NCBI GenBank assembly: GCA_004558595.1
Contig: SFCN01000014.1
Coordinates: 1-54,574, forward strand
DNA length: 54,574 nucleotides
Direction of reading: 5' to 3'
DNA from: Phascolarctobacterium sp.
GTDB lineage: Bacteria; Bacillota; Negativicutes; Acidaminococcales; Acidaminococcaceae
Shown here: piece after piece, positions 41,523 to 50,397 of the stretch
Position numbering within the stretch: position 1 is the stretch's first letter
How the letters are laid out: the number at the start of each line of letters is the position of its first letter
Translations under genes and position numbers: made by a program
The notes under the pieces: model-generated
What the model saw: only the letters and a program-made list of their open reading frames with translations
Databases searched by the model: none
Told to the model about the DNA's origin: nothing

Positions 41523-43202
41523 ATGCAACAAGAGAAAAAATATGTGCCCTTCAATCGTGTAAGCCTGCCGGACCGCCAATGGCCCGATAAGATTATTACT
41601 AAAGCTCCCGTATGGTGCAGCGTGGATTTGCGTGATGGCAACCAAGCTCTGGTCACCCCCATGGGCATTGAAGAAAAGCTAAAGTTCTTCCACACTTTGG
41701 TGGATGTAGGCTTTAAGGAAATCGAGGTGGGCTTCCCCTCCGCCTCTGAAACTGAATACGAAATTCTGCGCACCTTAATCGAGGGCAATCATATTCCTGA
41801 TGATGTTACGGTGCAGGTGCTGGTGCAAGCTCGTGAGGAGCTGATTCGCAAAACCTTTGAGGCTGTACGGGGAGCGAAAAACGTCATTATCCATTTCTAT
41901 AACTCCACTTCAACCCTGCAGCGTAAGGTTGTGTTTGGCAAGGATATGGAGGGTATTACAGAGATCGCCGTACAGGGCGCGAAATTAATCAAGCAGCTCA
42001 CCGAGGAAGAGGTGGCTCGCAGTGGCATGAATATTCGCTATGAATACTCTCCGGAGAGCTTCACCGGCACAGAAATCGACTTCTCCATCGCTATTTGCGA
42101 GGCTGTAATGGAGGAAATGGGCGCTACTAAGGAAAATCCCATTATTCTTAATCTGCCCTCCACTGTGGAAATGTGCACTCCCAATACTTATGCGGACCAA
42201 ATTGAGTACTTCTGCCGCAATATGAAGAATCGTGAGGCTGCCATCATCAGCATCCATCCTCACAATGACCGCGGTACTGGCGTTGCCTCCGCCGAGCTGG
42301 CCCTCATGGCCGGCGCGGACCGTATTGAGGGTACCCTCTTTGGTAATGGCGAGCGTACCGGTAATCTGGATATCGTTACGGTAGCTCTTAATATGTTCAC
42401 CCAAGGCGTAGACCCGGAGCTGGACTTTACCAATATTTTAGCTATTAAGAAGGTTTATGAGGAATGCACTAAGATGCATGTGCCTGAGCGTCAGCCCTAT
42501 GCCGGCGAGTTGGCCTTCACTGCCTTCAGCGGCTCCCATCAGGACGCTATTCGCAAGGGCTATGAGTACATGAAAAACAGCGGCACCGAGTACTGGGAGG
42601 TGCCCTATCTTCCCATCAATCCTGCGGATCTGCACCGTGAGTACGAGCCTGTTATCCGTATTAACAGCCAATCCGGCAAGGGCGGCGCAGCCTTCGTGCT
42701 GCAGCAGTCTGTGGGCTACAACCTGCCCAAGGAAATGCATCCTGAATTTGGCAATATTGTGAAGGCCGCTGCGGACGCTTACGGCGATGAGCTCAGCAGC
42801 AAGCAGATTGTCGAGCTCTTTAAGAAGGAATACATCGATTTGCAGGGCAAATATGCGCTGGTACGTCATCGCTTCACCGAGCTCAACGAAGCCGATGGCA
42901 CCATTCACAGCCGTTTTGAGGGCTCCATCACCATTGATGGTAGCGAAAAATACATTACTGGTGTGGGCAACGGCCCCATCGACTCCTTCTTCCAGGCCTT
43001 GGCCGGAGTGGGCGTGACTGGCTATAAATTCGTCAACTACCACGAGCACGCTGTGTCCAGCGGTTCCGACGCGCAGGGTATTTGTTACATCGAGCTGAAG
43101 AAGTCCAATGGGGACCATATTTTCGGCGCCGGCATCCATGCCAACATTAACGTGGCAGCCCTGAAGGGCATCATCTGCGCTATCAATAGAGCGGAGGCTT
43201 AA
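41523..43202 (+). CDS. leuA: 2-Isopropylmalate synthase (LeuA, long type)
   Basis: 559 residues, the length of the type also found in actinobacteria and yeast. HMGL-like barrel: WCSVDLRDGNQALVTPMG, GFKEIEVGFPSASETEYE, SIHPHNDRGTGVASAELALM (metal His), RIEGTLFGNGERTGNLDI; C-terminal regulatory LeuA dimer domain with GNGPIDSFFQAL and SSGSDAQGICYIEL. Condenses acetyl-CoA with 2-oxoisovalerate, the first committed step of leucine synthesis. Controlled by the T-box upstream and ended by its own terminator, so it stands alone. Confidence 0.95.
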   Translation: MQQEKKYVPFNRVSLPDRQWPDKIITKAPVWCSVDLRDGNQALVTPMGIEEKLKFFHTLVDVGFKEIEVGFPSASETEYEILRTLIEGNHIPDDVTVQVLVQAREELIRKTFEAVRGAKNVIIHFYNSTSTLQRKVVFGKDMEGITEIAVQGAKLIKQLTEEEVARSGMNIRYEYSPESFTGTEIDFSIAICEAVMEEMGATKENPIILNLPSTVEMCTPNTYADQIEYFCRNMKNREAAIISIHPHNDRGTGVASAELALMAGADRIEGTLFGNGERTGNLDIVTVALNMFTQGVDPELDFTNILAIKKVYEECTKMHVPERQPYAGELAFTAFSGSHQDAIRKGYEYMKNSGTEYWEVPYLPINPADLHREYEPVIRINSQSGKGGAAFVLQQSVGYNLPKEMHPEFGNIVKAAADAYGDELSSKQIVELFKKEYIDLQGKYALVRHRFTELNEADGTIHSRFEGSITIDGSEKYITGVGNGPIDSFFQALAGVGVTGYKFVNYHEHAVSSGSDAQGICYIELKKSNGDHIFGAGIHANINVAALKGIICAINRAEA

Positions 43203-43209
43203 AATTTCT

Positions 43210-43242
43210 GAGAGTCAATCGTAGGGTTGACTCTCTTTTTTT
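43210..43242 (+). terminator. Terminator of leuA
   Basis: GAGAGTCAA and TTGACTCTC around TCGTAGGG, then seven T. Confidence 0.95.
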
Positions 43243-43318
43243 GCAGGAATAAGGGGCACTTTGCTAGAATATAAAGTCATCAGGAAATCTTGCCATGAAA
43301 AATGAAAGGAGCACGTAC

Positions 43319-44545
43319 ATGAAAGAAATCGTAAAACAATATCTTGCCGACCATTATGAGGACTATGTGAAGGATTTGGAGACCTTGACCAATATCGATT
43401 CCGGCAATGGTGATAGAGAGGGTACTGAGGCTGCCAATAAATTTGTGGCTGCCCAAATGGAAGCCATTGGCGCCACTACTGAGTTTCGTTATAATGACAG
43501 AGCCTGCCATTTGATCAGTCGCCTGAAGGGCACGGGCAAATATACCATTTTGCTAGTGGCCCATGTGGACACGGTTTTCAAAAAGGGTGAGGCCGCTCGC
43601 AGACCCTTTAGAGTGGACGAGAACAATTTCGCTTGGGGGCCCGGCGTAGGCGACGACAAGGCCACCGTGGTGGAGGTTATCTATGGTCTGAAGGCTTTAC
43701 AGGCAGCGGGCTTCGACAATTTTAAGGAAATCATATATTATACTAATGGTGAGGAGGAGGGCGGCTCCAAAACTGCCGAGGCTATTGTGGCCGAGCTGAG
43801 CCAGCAGTCCGATTTCGCCATTATTATGGACGTGGCCCGTCCCAACTGGGGCATTGTAACCCAGCGCAAGGGCAACGCTAAATATCGTATTGAGGTGAAG
43901 GGTATCGGTGGCCACCATGGTAACGCTTCTCAAGAGTGCGCCAACGCTATTCACCAGCTGGCCTATACCATTACCGAGCTGCATAAGCTAGCCAGCCCCA
44001 TGCCCGGCAACCCCGAGGACTTTACCGCCGCAGCCCTTAAGGCCCGCGGTATTGTGGACGCAGGGCAGTTCATTCCTCAAAACACAGTGAACGTAGGCGT
44101 TATTGGTTCCAGCAATGATAAAATCAGCGTCATCCCCGGCGATGCCTTCTGCGAGGTGAACATCCGTTGCTTCACCATTGAGGAGCAACGCCGTATTGAT
44201 GTCGAGGTAAAGGCGCTGGAGCAGAAGATAGCTATCCCCGGCACCACTGTCACCGTAACCGGTGGCATTGTGACGGGACCTATGCAAAAGACCGCTCAGG
44301 CCCAGAAGATGGTGGATGTGTATAAGCGCATCGTCAAGGAAGAATTTGGCGGAGAGGTCAGCGAATGGGTGGCTGGCGGTCTCACCGATGGCAATCGCAC
44401 CGCTAAATTCGTGCCCACTCTGGACGCCTTAGGCGTGGAAAACTATGATGAGCACACTGACCATGAGTCCGTGGATTTGAATACCGCTGTGCCTCGCACC
44501 GCGGCCTTTGCTTTAACCTTGGCCGAGCTGGCAGAGGTATTCTAA
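43319..44545 (+). CDS. M20-family metallopeptidase (glutamate carboxypeptidase-like)
   Basis: 408 residues. Motifs: LLVAHVDTVFKKGEAARRPF (metal His and Asp), WGPGVGDDKATVVEVIYGLK (bridging Asp), YYTNGEEEGGSKTAEAIV (catalytic Glu and metal Glu) and a dimerisation domain with VKGIGGHHGNASQECANAI; late His in DEHTDHESVDL. It resembles carboxypeptidase G2 and related dipeptidases that free C-terminal glutamate or other residues. Start ATG 43319 with AAAGGAG; the earlier ATG at 43295 has none. Likely cytoplasmic, since no signal peptide is seen. Confidence 0.85.
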   Translation: MKEIVKQYLADHYEDYVKDLETLTNIDSGNGDREGTEAANKFVAAQMEAIGATTEFRYNDRACHLISRLKGTGKYTILLVAHVDTVFKKGEAARRPFRVDENNFAWGPGVGDDKATVVEVIYGLKALQAAGFDNFKEIIYYTNGEEEGGSKTAEAIVAELSQQSDFAIIMDVARPNWGIVTQRKGNAKYRIEVKGIGGHHGNASQECANAIHQLAYTITELHKLASPMPGNPEDFTAAALKARGIVDAGQFIPQNTVNVGVIGSSNDKISVIPGDAFCEVNIRCFTIEEQRRIDVEVKALEQKIAIPGTTVTVTGGIVTGPMQKTAQAQKMVDVYKRIVKEEFGGEVSEWVAGGLTDGNRTAKFVPTLDALGVENYDEHTDHESVDLNTAVPRTAAFALTLAELAEVF

Positions 44546-44608
44546 AAATCAACATCTTGTGATATAATAGAATAGTTAAATTCTTAGATAAACACGAGGT
44601 GTTGGTGA

Positions 44609-45505
44609 ATGGCAAAAAAAGGTAATAAATACAAGGGCTATGAGCCCGGCGAGGTCTATGACCCTACTGGTGTTAGCAAGTATTTGGGCTTAGGTCGTCC
44701 CATCAATTTCGACCAAAAAGTCAATAAGGTGGCCATGCTGGCAACCATTTTCCTGTGCGTGGCAGTGACTTTGTGGAAAACCTCCGGAGGCATGGATTCA
44801 GGAGAAGCAGTGATGTATTCCTTGGGCGCGGGCTTAAGCTTTTTGTTTAGCTATCTGATTGCCCAAGAGCTGGACCCAGACCGCCAGCTAGGCGGCCTTA
44901 TCGGCGGCGCTCTGACAGTGGTTGGCTACTACTTCTTTGGCGAGGGCAATATTCTCGTGCTACTGTGGTTGCTTTTTGTGCTGCGCATGCTGAACCGTAG
45001 CTCCGGTGATCGCCACCGCATTGCGGATAATGTGATTATTATTGGCTCCGCCATTTGGATGGGTAAGCAGGGCTTTTGGGTTTATTCGCTGCTCACCGGC
45101 GCAGCCTATATCTTAGAAAGCCAAATTAAGGGTGGTTATTTCCGCAGCCTGTATTTGGCTGGTGTTTCCCTAGCTGGCTTGGTTGTGGCTGAATTTAGCA
45201 AGGAGGCCTCCGTTTTGACCATGGAAATGCTGCTACTCAACTGCTTGGCCATTATTCTGTTCTTGCCGGAAATTCGCATTGCGGAATATACTCAGGCTAA
45301 GGGCGACAAGAATGGTAAACGTCTGTATCCTAAGCGTTTGCAGGCTACCATAGGCTTCTTCTGCATGATGCTGGTGGGCGCGATTTTCCTGCACGGCAAC
45401 GAGGCCGGCAAGCAGCTGCTGCCCGGTACCATGGCTGCCTTGGGCTGCGGCCTGTACCTTTTGGTAGCATTGATGCGTCATCAGGTTTCTTTTAAAAAGT
45501 ATTAA
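44609..45505 (+). CDS. Unknown multi-pass membrane protein, 298 residues
   Basis: A basic N-terminus (MAKKGNKYKGYEPGEVYDPT) is followed by about eight to nine predicted helices, with conserved-looking loops LDPDRQLGGLIGG and YTQAKGDKNGKRLYPKRLQA. I do not recognise the family. A TATAAT at 44563-44568 precedes it, with no clear -35. It lies just upstream of ppiB (20 bases) and may be cotranscribed with it. Start ATG 44609 after GAGGTGTTGGTGA. Confidence 0.7.
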   Translation: MAKKGNKYKGYEPGEVYDPTGVSKYLGLGRPINFDQKVNKVAMLATIFLCVAVTLWKTSGGMDSGEAVMYSLGAGLSFLFSYLIAQELDPDRQLGGLIGGALTVVGYYFFGEGNILVLLWLLFVLRMLNRSSGDRHRIADNVIIIGSAIWMGKQGFWVYSLLTGAAYILESQIKGGYFRSLYLAGVSLAGLVVAEFSKEASVLTMEMLLLNCLAIILFLPEIRIAEYTQAKGDKNGKRLYPKRLQATIGFFCMMLVGAIFLHGNEAGKQLLPGTMAALGCGLYLLVALMRHQVSFKKY

Positions 45506-45525
45506 TCTAGCTGGAGGCTTTAATC

Positions 45526-45996
45526 ATGAGTGAAAACAGAAAAATTAAATTTACTACTAACAAGGGCACCTTTGTGGCCGAAATGTTTGAGGACAAGGCT
45601 CCTCTGACCACGAAAAACTTTATCGAGCTGACGGAAAAGGGCTTTTATAACGGCACTATTTTCCATCGTGTTATCGAAGACTTTATGATTCAGGGCGGCG
45701 ATCCCACCGGTACTGGCATGGGTGGTCCTGGCTACAAGATTAAGGACGAGTTCGGCCCCGGATTGAAGCATGATGACGAGGGTATTCTTTCCATGGCCAA
45801 TGCTGGTCCCAACACAGGTGGTAGCCAATTCTTCATTACTCTGGCTCCTACCCCTTGGCTGAACAATCATCATGCCATCTTTGGTAAAATTGTCGAGGGC
45901 ATGGATGTGGTGCGTCTTATCGGCGTAGTTCCCACCGATTTTCGTGACCGTCCCCGTGAGGCTGTGATCATGGAAAAGGTTGAGGTCGTAAAATAA
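45526..45996 (+). CDS. ppiB: Peptidyl-prolyl cis-trans isomerase, cyclophilin type
   Basis: 156 residues. Cyclophilin core: TKNFIELTEKGFYNGTIFHR, VIEDFMIQGGDPTGTGMGG (catalytic Arg in FHRV and the QGGD loop), GILSMANAGPNTGGSQFFIT and LNNHHAIFGKIVEGMDVV. It speeds up proline isomerisation during folding; no signal peptide, so cytoplasmic. ATG 45526 follows CTGGAGG. The following GIY-YIG gene begins at the base after its stop. Confidence 0.93.
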   Translation: MSENRKIKFTTNKGTFVAEMFEDKAPLTTKNFIELTEKGFYNGTIFHRVIEDFMIQGGDPTGTGMGGPGYKIKDEFGPGLKHDDEGILSMANAGPNTGGSQFFITLAPTPWLNNHHAIFGKIVEGMDVVRLIGVVPTDFRDRPREAVIMEKVEVVK

Positions 45997-46266
45997 ATGG
46001 CTGCTTACGTATATATGCTGCGCTGCAAGGACGACAGCCTATATACCGGCTGGACCAATGATTTGGCTCATCGCCTAGCCATGCATGCTGCGGGCAAGGG
46101 AGCGAAATATACCCGTGGTCGTGGCCCTTTGACTCTGGTCTATACCGAGGAGCTGGAGGATAAGGAGGCGGCCATGAAGCGGGAGTATGCCATTAAGCAC
46201 CTGTCCCGAGCAGAAAAACTGGCTTTGTGTGCCCATTGGCAGCCAGCTAAAGAAATTTGTTATTAA
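45997..46266 (+). CDS. GIY-YIG domain protein (YhbQ/UPF0213 type)
   Basis: 89 residues, consisting of one GIY-YIG nuclease domain: AYVYMLRCKDDSLYTGWTND, LAHRLAMHAAGKGAKYTRGRGPLTLVYTEE and the catalytic-type Glu region DKEAAMKREYAIKHLSRAEK. Members are small nucleases of uncertain role, perhaps in DNA repair. ATG directly abuts the ppiB stop, and the binding site lies within ppiB, so translation is coupled. Confidence 0.88.
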   Translation: MAAYVYMLRCKDDSLYTGWTNDLAHRLAMHAAGKGAKYTRGRGPLTLVYTEELEDKEAAMKREYAIKHLSRAEKLALCAHWQPAKEICY

Positions 46267-46281
46267 AATTCAGATAATTGT

Positions 46282-46310
46282 TTGCTTTTCCTGTCATTTT
46301 GGGCTATAAT
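46282..46310 (+). promoter_or_regulatory. Promoter of the cold-shock gene
   Basis: TTGCTT (46282-46287) and TATAAT (46305-46310), spacing 17. The leader to ATG 46438 is about 120 bases, long as in many csp mRNAs, where it serves temperature-dependent translation. Confidence 0.75.
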
Positions 46311-46437
46311 ATATCTTATAAGCTTTACACTATAGGGAGTATGAGGGGCGCTGCATGCTTTACCGCGGCGTAACTTGTTTGTGTAAGGGCTTAGAGAGTA
46401 CAAGTGGCAAGAGCTACCAAAATTAGGGAGGACTAAA

Positions 46438-46635
46438 ATGACTGGTAAAGTAAAATGGTTTAATGCAGAAAAGGGCTACGGCTTCATTCAAAGAGAGGGC
46501 GCTAAGGATTTGTTCGTACACTTCTCTGCTATTCAAGCTGATGGCTTCAAGACTCTGGAGGAAGGCTGGAACGTGGAATTTGACGTTATCACCGGCGACA
46601 GAGGCGAGCAGGCTGCCAACGTTAAGCATATTTAA
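46438..46635 (+). CDS. cspA: Cold-shock protein (CspA family)
   Basis: 65 residues. RNP1 KGYGFIQ and RNP2 LFVHFSAI are intact, with the family start GKVKWFNAEKG. A single-stranded nucleic-acid chaperone binding RNA in the cytoplasm. ATG 46438 follows AGGGAGG. Monocistronic, between its own promoter with a long leader and a terminator. Confidence 0.95.
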   Translation: MTGKVKWFNAEKGYGFIQREGAKDLFVHFSAIQADGFKTLEEGWNVEFDVITGDRGEQAANVKHI

Positions 46636-46649
46636 TAAGCATTGTCTAG

Positions 46650-46678
46650 GGCATCACTAAAGGGTGGTGCCTTTTTTT
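46650..46678 (+). terminator. Terminator of the cold-shock gene
   Basis: GGCATCAC and GTGGTGCC with a short loop, followed by seven T. Confidence 0.9.
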
Positions 46679-46680
46679 CT

Positions 46681-46709
46681 TTGCAAAATGGGGCATATCT
46701 TCGTATAAT
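46681..46709 (+). promoter_or_regulatory. Promoter of the lipase/UDG pair
   Basis: TTGCAA (46681-46686) and TATAAT (46704-46709), spacing 17. Confidence 0.6.
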
Positions 46710-46757
46710 ATAGGTAAGAAAAGAAATATTACGGTATGATAGTGAAGGAGGCAGAAG

Positions 46758-48149
46758 ATGGTTAGCTTGCATAAATTTTTGGCTCTGGCGCTTTTCTGGG
46801 TTTGGGCCCTGTGCTTGGCTCTGCCCTGCAGCGCGGCCGCTAAGCAGCCTGTGAGCATGGATTATGTGGATAAATATTTTACTTCAGTGGCGGCGGCCTC
46901 CTGTTTAGGGGTGTATCTGCCGGAGAATTCCACGGAGTTTAATTATCTGCGCACCTATGGCTGGCGCATTATGCCCCAAAAGCTGCGTAGTGGCAGGGTG
47001 GAGAGTAATTTTGCCATCGCTCATAATTATTTTCCGGAGCTGAAGAAGCGTATTTTTCTGGTGACCTTTAGAGGCAGCGCCAATAAAAAGGATTGGTCCA
47101 TTAATTTTAGGACCCATCGTGTTAATTATGGTGGCGCAACCTTGGCTGAAATGGACGCTTTGGCTAAGGAGCCTTTGCGCAAGGCGGAGCCTGCGGTGCA
47201 CAGCGGCTTTAATTCCTATGTGGACACAGTGCTACGTACCTCGGTGCTAGACGATAAGGGAAGGCTGCGAGGCGTATTTAAGGCAGTGGCCGAGCGCTCC
47301 GATGCTATGATGATTTTAAGTGGGCACAGCCTTGGGGGAGCAGCGGCGACCCTTTTAGGTCAGCGTCTGCTGGATCTGGGTCTGCCCTCAGAAAGGCTGT
47401 GCGTGGTAAGCTTTGGGGCTCCTGCAGTGGGCAACGAGGCCTTTGCTAACGCCTATGGAGGCCGCATGCGGCTACTGCGTATCACTAATACGGCTGACCC
47501 GGTACCGGGTAGCCTGCAAACCTTCTTCGGCGGCTATAAGCAGTTCGGGCAGCACATTAAATACAGTTTATCACCCCAAATTAGCAATATGCAGCACGAT
47601 ATGGCCATGTATTTTGATTACAGCGTCAGTGATTTTTATCAGGAGTACGATAGACAGGTAAGCTTGGGACGGATTACTCCCGTACCCGACCGCAAGCTGA
47701 CCATCGGTGTACCGGTGGTAGCGCTGTGGATTAACGAGTCCGAGAATCTGCAAAAGGTGGGCACCGTTATGGATTTGAAGCGCTTTGTCACCGATGAATA
47801 TAAGCGTATCCTGCCCTCCTATATCGTCATGGATAAGTCCTTGGATAAGGAGGCCTATACCCATCAGAATATTGTGCAAAAAAGTCGCTTTGCTGGCGCA
47901 GATTATATTTTGCTCTGCGGTATCGATGGCTACCGTCAGCCACAGGCTGACGGCTGGTACCTAACGCTGGAGCAGGCCCTGTTCGACGAACAGGGGCGCA
48001 TGTTGACCATGAGTAGCCTTGGCCGCAAGGTATTGCCCGCCGTGGGCAATGTACAGGCCGTGGGCGAGAGCCTCATGGCGGCACGCAAGGAGCTGAGCGA
48101 TCAGCTGCCCTTTGTGATTACCCAATTTGCGCCCAAGCTGGCCCAATAG
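46758..48149 (+). CDS. Secreted class 3 lipase-like protein with extra C-terminal domain
   Basis: 463 residues. Signal peptide (FLALALFWVWALCLALPCSA), then a lipase_3 alpha/beta hydrolase: FLVTFRGSANKKDWSINFRT, VHSGFNSYVDTV, nucleophile Ser191 in LSGHSLGGAAATLL, VVSFGAPAVGNEAF and an Asp in TNTADPVPG; the His is probably in the QFGQHIKYS region. From about residue 300 a separate domain follows, with a phrase FAGADYILLCGIDGYRQ reminiscent of periplasmic LpoB/CsgG-like strands (tentative). It should act in the periplasm on a lipid or ester; no direct substrate evidence. ATG 46758 after AAGGAGG. Confidence 0.8.
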   Translation: MVSLHKFLALALFWVWALCLALPCSAAAKQPVSMDYVDKYFTSVAAASCLGVYLPENSTEFNYLRTYGWRIMPQKLRSGRVESNFAIAHNYFPELKKRIFLVTFRGSANKKDWSINFRTHRVNYGGATLAEMDALAKEPLRKAEPAVHSGFNSYVDTVLRTSVLDDKGRLRGVFKAVAERSDAMMILSGHSLGGAAATLLGQRLLDLGLPSERLCVVSFGAPAVGNEAFANAYGGRMRLLRITNTADPVPGSLQTFFGGYKQFGQHIKYSLSPQISNMQHDMAMYFDYSVSDFYQEYDRQVSLGRITPVPDRKLTIGVPVVALWINESENLQKVGTVMDLKRFVTDEYKRILPSYIVMDKSLDKEAYTHQNIVQKSRFAGADYILLCGIDGYRQPQADGWYLTLEQALFDEQGRMLTMSSLGRKVLPAVGNVQAVGESLMAARKELSDQLPFVITQFAPKLAQ

Positions 48150-48163
48150 TGAGGAGATAAAAG

Positions 48164-48811
48164 ATGAGTTTAGATGCATTAGCTAAGGAATTAGATGCCT
48201 GTCAGGCCTGCCCCTTTCGGCAGGAGGCCATTGCCCCAGTGGGCTGGTATGGCAATCCCCAAAGCCCCATCGTTTTCGTAGGGGAGGGCCCTGGCGGGGT
48301 GGAGGATGATTATGGCTGTCCCTTGATAGGTCCCTCGGGTCAGCTTTTGGATAAGGCTTTGTGGGCCGCTAAGATGACCAGAGATAGAGTGCTGACCACT
48401 AACGTGATTAAGTGTCGGCCGAAGAATAACCGTACGCCGGATATTGCCGAGGCGGCCTTTTGCGCGCAGCGCTGGCTGCAGCGGGAGCTGGAAATTATCC
48501 AGCCCAAGGTCATCGTGGCCTTGGGCGGTGTGGCTATGCATTATCTGGGCAATCCCGATATGCGTATCACTAGGGATAGGGGCCAGTGGTTTCGCACAGA
48601 GCAGGGCTTCGATTGTATAGCGACATATCATCCGGCTTATCTATTGCGGCTTACAGGTCATGCTTTGGTAGCAGCTAAGTGGGACGTGTTCCATGATTTG
48701 GAAGCCGCACGGGAACGGGCGGCGCTTTTAGCGCCGGGCTACGAGTTTATGTCGGCGCAGAAGGTGGACTTGTTCAAGCTGTTCAAGAAAAGACGACCTG
48801 ATTATTTATAA
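48164..48811 (+). CDS. Uracil-DNA glycosylase, Fe-S (family 4/5 type)
   Basis: 215 residues. CQACPF at the N-terminus and later KCRP and AFCAQRW supply four cysteines for a 4Fe-4S cluster. Active-site motifs: VGEGPGGVEDDYGCPLIGPSG, LTTNVIKCRPKNNR and TYHPAYLLRL. It removes uracil from DNA as the first step of base-excision repair. The gene is 14 bases after the lipase gene and shares its transcript; the functional link is not obvious. A terminator follows. Confidence 0.9.
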   Translation: MSLDALAKELDACQACPFRQEAIAPVGWYGNPQSPIVFVGEGPGGVEDDYGCPLIGPSGQLLDKALWAAKMTRDRVLTTNVIKCRPKNNRTPDIAEAAFCAQRWLQRELEIIQPKVIVALGGVAMHYLGNPDMRITRDRGQWFRTEQGFDCIATYHPAYLLRLTGHALVAAKWDVFHDLEAARERAALLAPGYEFMSAQKVDLFKLFKKRRPDYL

Positions 48812-48862
48812 GCACGGATGAAACTATAATTTTTTGTTCAATATTAAAATGCGATTTAATGA

Positions 48863-48891
48863 AGCGATGGCCTTAGGCTGTCGCTTTTTTG
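48863..48891 (+). terminator. Terminator of the lipase/UDG unit
   Basis: AGCGATGGCC and GGCTGTCGCT around TTA, followed by six T. Confidence 0.9.
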
Positions 48892-49019
48892 CTTTCATTT
48901 GCCTTCTATACGATTTTACTTAGATTTTAACTATATTTGCTGAGGATTTAACATTGCTCTGGTAAGATAAGGGTGCTGAAGAAAAATGTAAGTGTTCAGC
49001 TTAAGAAGGAGTGAAATGT

Positions 49020-50321
49020 ATGAAATTAAAGCAAATCTTGGCGGCGGCCATGGTATCTTTGATGGCTGTGGGTTTAGTTGCCGGTTGCGGTGGCGACAAA
49101 AAGAAAAGCGCAGATAATGGTAAAAAAGTTCAAATCGAATATTGGCATGTGGCAGCAGAAAGCTTTGGCGGCGCCACTGTTAAGGAATTGGTGGCAGATT
49201 TTAATAAGACTCACCCCAATATCGAGGTTACTGCTAAATATAATCCTGATATGTATAAGGGCTTGACCCAAAACCTGCAGGCAGCGATTGCCTCCGGTAA
49301 AAACCCTGATGTAGTACAAATGGGCTATTCCTTCCTGAATTATGCAGCAGAAAACCTGCAATACACCGACTTGAACAAGGCCTTTAAGGAAGCCGGTGAC
49401 GAAAACTTCATGAAGGATAATTTCTTGCCCAATGTTTTAAATCTGGCTCAAACCGAGGATGGCAAGCAAATCGGCCTGCCCTATTCCGTAAGTGTACCGG
49501 TGCTTTACTATAACCCGGAAATTTTTGCTAAAGCAGGTCTGGATGCCAATAATCCTCCCAAAACTTGGGACGAGGTAAGCAAGGCTGCTAAGCAAATTAA
49601 AGACAAAACCGGTAACATGGGCTTCTTTATGCAAGAATATGCTGATAACTGGGCTCAACAGGGCTTGATTGAATCCAACGGTGGCCAAATGCTGAAAAAG
49701 GTCAACGGCAAGGTACAAGCTGGCTTCGATTCTCCGGAAGCAGCACAAGCATACCAGCTCTTGGCTGATATGGTTAAAAATGGCAGCGGTCTCCATGCTA
49801 CCAACGAAGAGGGCTTCCAAGCTTATCTGAGTGGCAAGCTGGGCATGGTGTGCACCACCATCGGCAAGCGTGCTAACTTTGAAAAGAGCGCTAAATTCCC
49901 TGTAAAAGCAGTTCCCTTCCCGGCCTTCACCGGTAAAGAGGTAAAGATTCCTGCTGGCGGTAACTTCCTGATGGTCTTCTCCAAGGATGCCGCTAAGCAA
50001 AAGGCTGCTATCGAGTTTATTAAATATCTGGAATCTCCTGAAGCATTGGCTAAATGGAGCACTGGTACCGGTTATCTGCCTCCTCGCAAGGGCGTAGCTG
50101 ATGATCCTAAGGGCTTCAAGAAGCTGGCTGACGAGAACCCCAACATTAAGATGGCTTTGAACGAGATGAAGAAGGTTAGCAAATGGGCTAGCTTCCCCGG
50201 CGCTAATGGCTTACAAGCTGAGCAGCTGCTGATCGACGTTCGTGACGTTATCTTAAGCGGTAAAATGAGTGCTGCTGATGCTCTGCATCAAACTGCAGAG
50301 AAGGTCAACAAGCTCTTATAA
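49020..50321 (+). CDS. Sugar ABC importer, solute-binding lipoprotein (UgpB/MalE type)
   Basis: 433 residues. Signal peptide with lipobox VGLVAGC, then a family 1 binding protein: IEYWHVAAESFGGATVKELV, IAS-type AAIASGKNPDVVQMGYSFLN, IGLPYSVSVPVLYYNPEIFA and FIKYLESPEALAKWSTGTGY. It would capture a sugar, polyol or glycerophosphodiester. ATG 49020 with AAGGAG is chosen over GTG 49011, which overlaps the site. It is followed, after a GCCGCCC/GGCGGC-type hairpin in the 76-base gap, by two permeases and the ATPase. Confidence 0.9.
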   Translation: MKLKQILAAAMVSLMAVGLVAGCGGDKKKSADNGKKVQIEYWHVAAESFGGATVKELVADFNKTHPNIEVTAKYNPDMYKGLTQNLQAAIASGKNPDVVQMGYSFLNYAAENLQYTDLNKAFKEAGDENFMKDNFLPNVLNLAQTEDGKQIGLPYSVSVPVLYYNPEIFAKAGLDANNPPKTWDEVSKAAKQIKDKTGNMGFFMQEYADNWAQQGLIESNGGQMLKKVNGKVQAGFDSPEAAQAYQLLADMVKNGSGLHATNEEGFQAYLSGKLGMVCTTIGKRANFEKSAKFPVKAVPFPAFTGKEVKIPAGGNFLMVFSKDAAKQKAAIEFIKYLESPEALAKWSTGTGYLPPRKGVADDPKGFKKLADENPNIKMALNEMKKVSKWASFPGANGLQAEQLLIDVRDVILSGKMSAADALHQTAEKVNKLL

Positions 50322-50397
50322 ACCACTACATCCCCTTATCTCCCTGAAGATGCCGCCCTTGCCGGCGGCATTTTCTCTATCCAAGTAAAGGAGCTTC

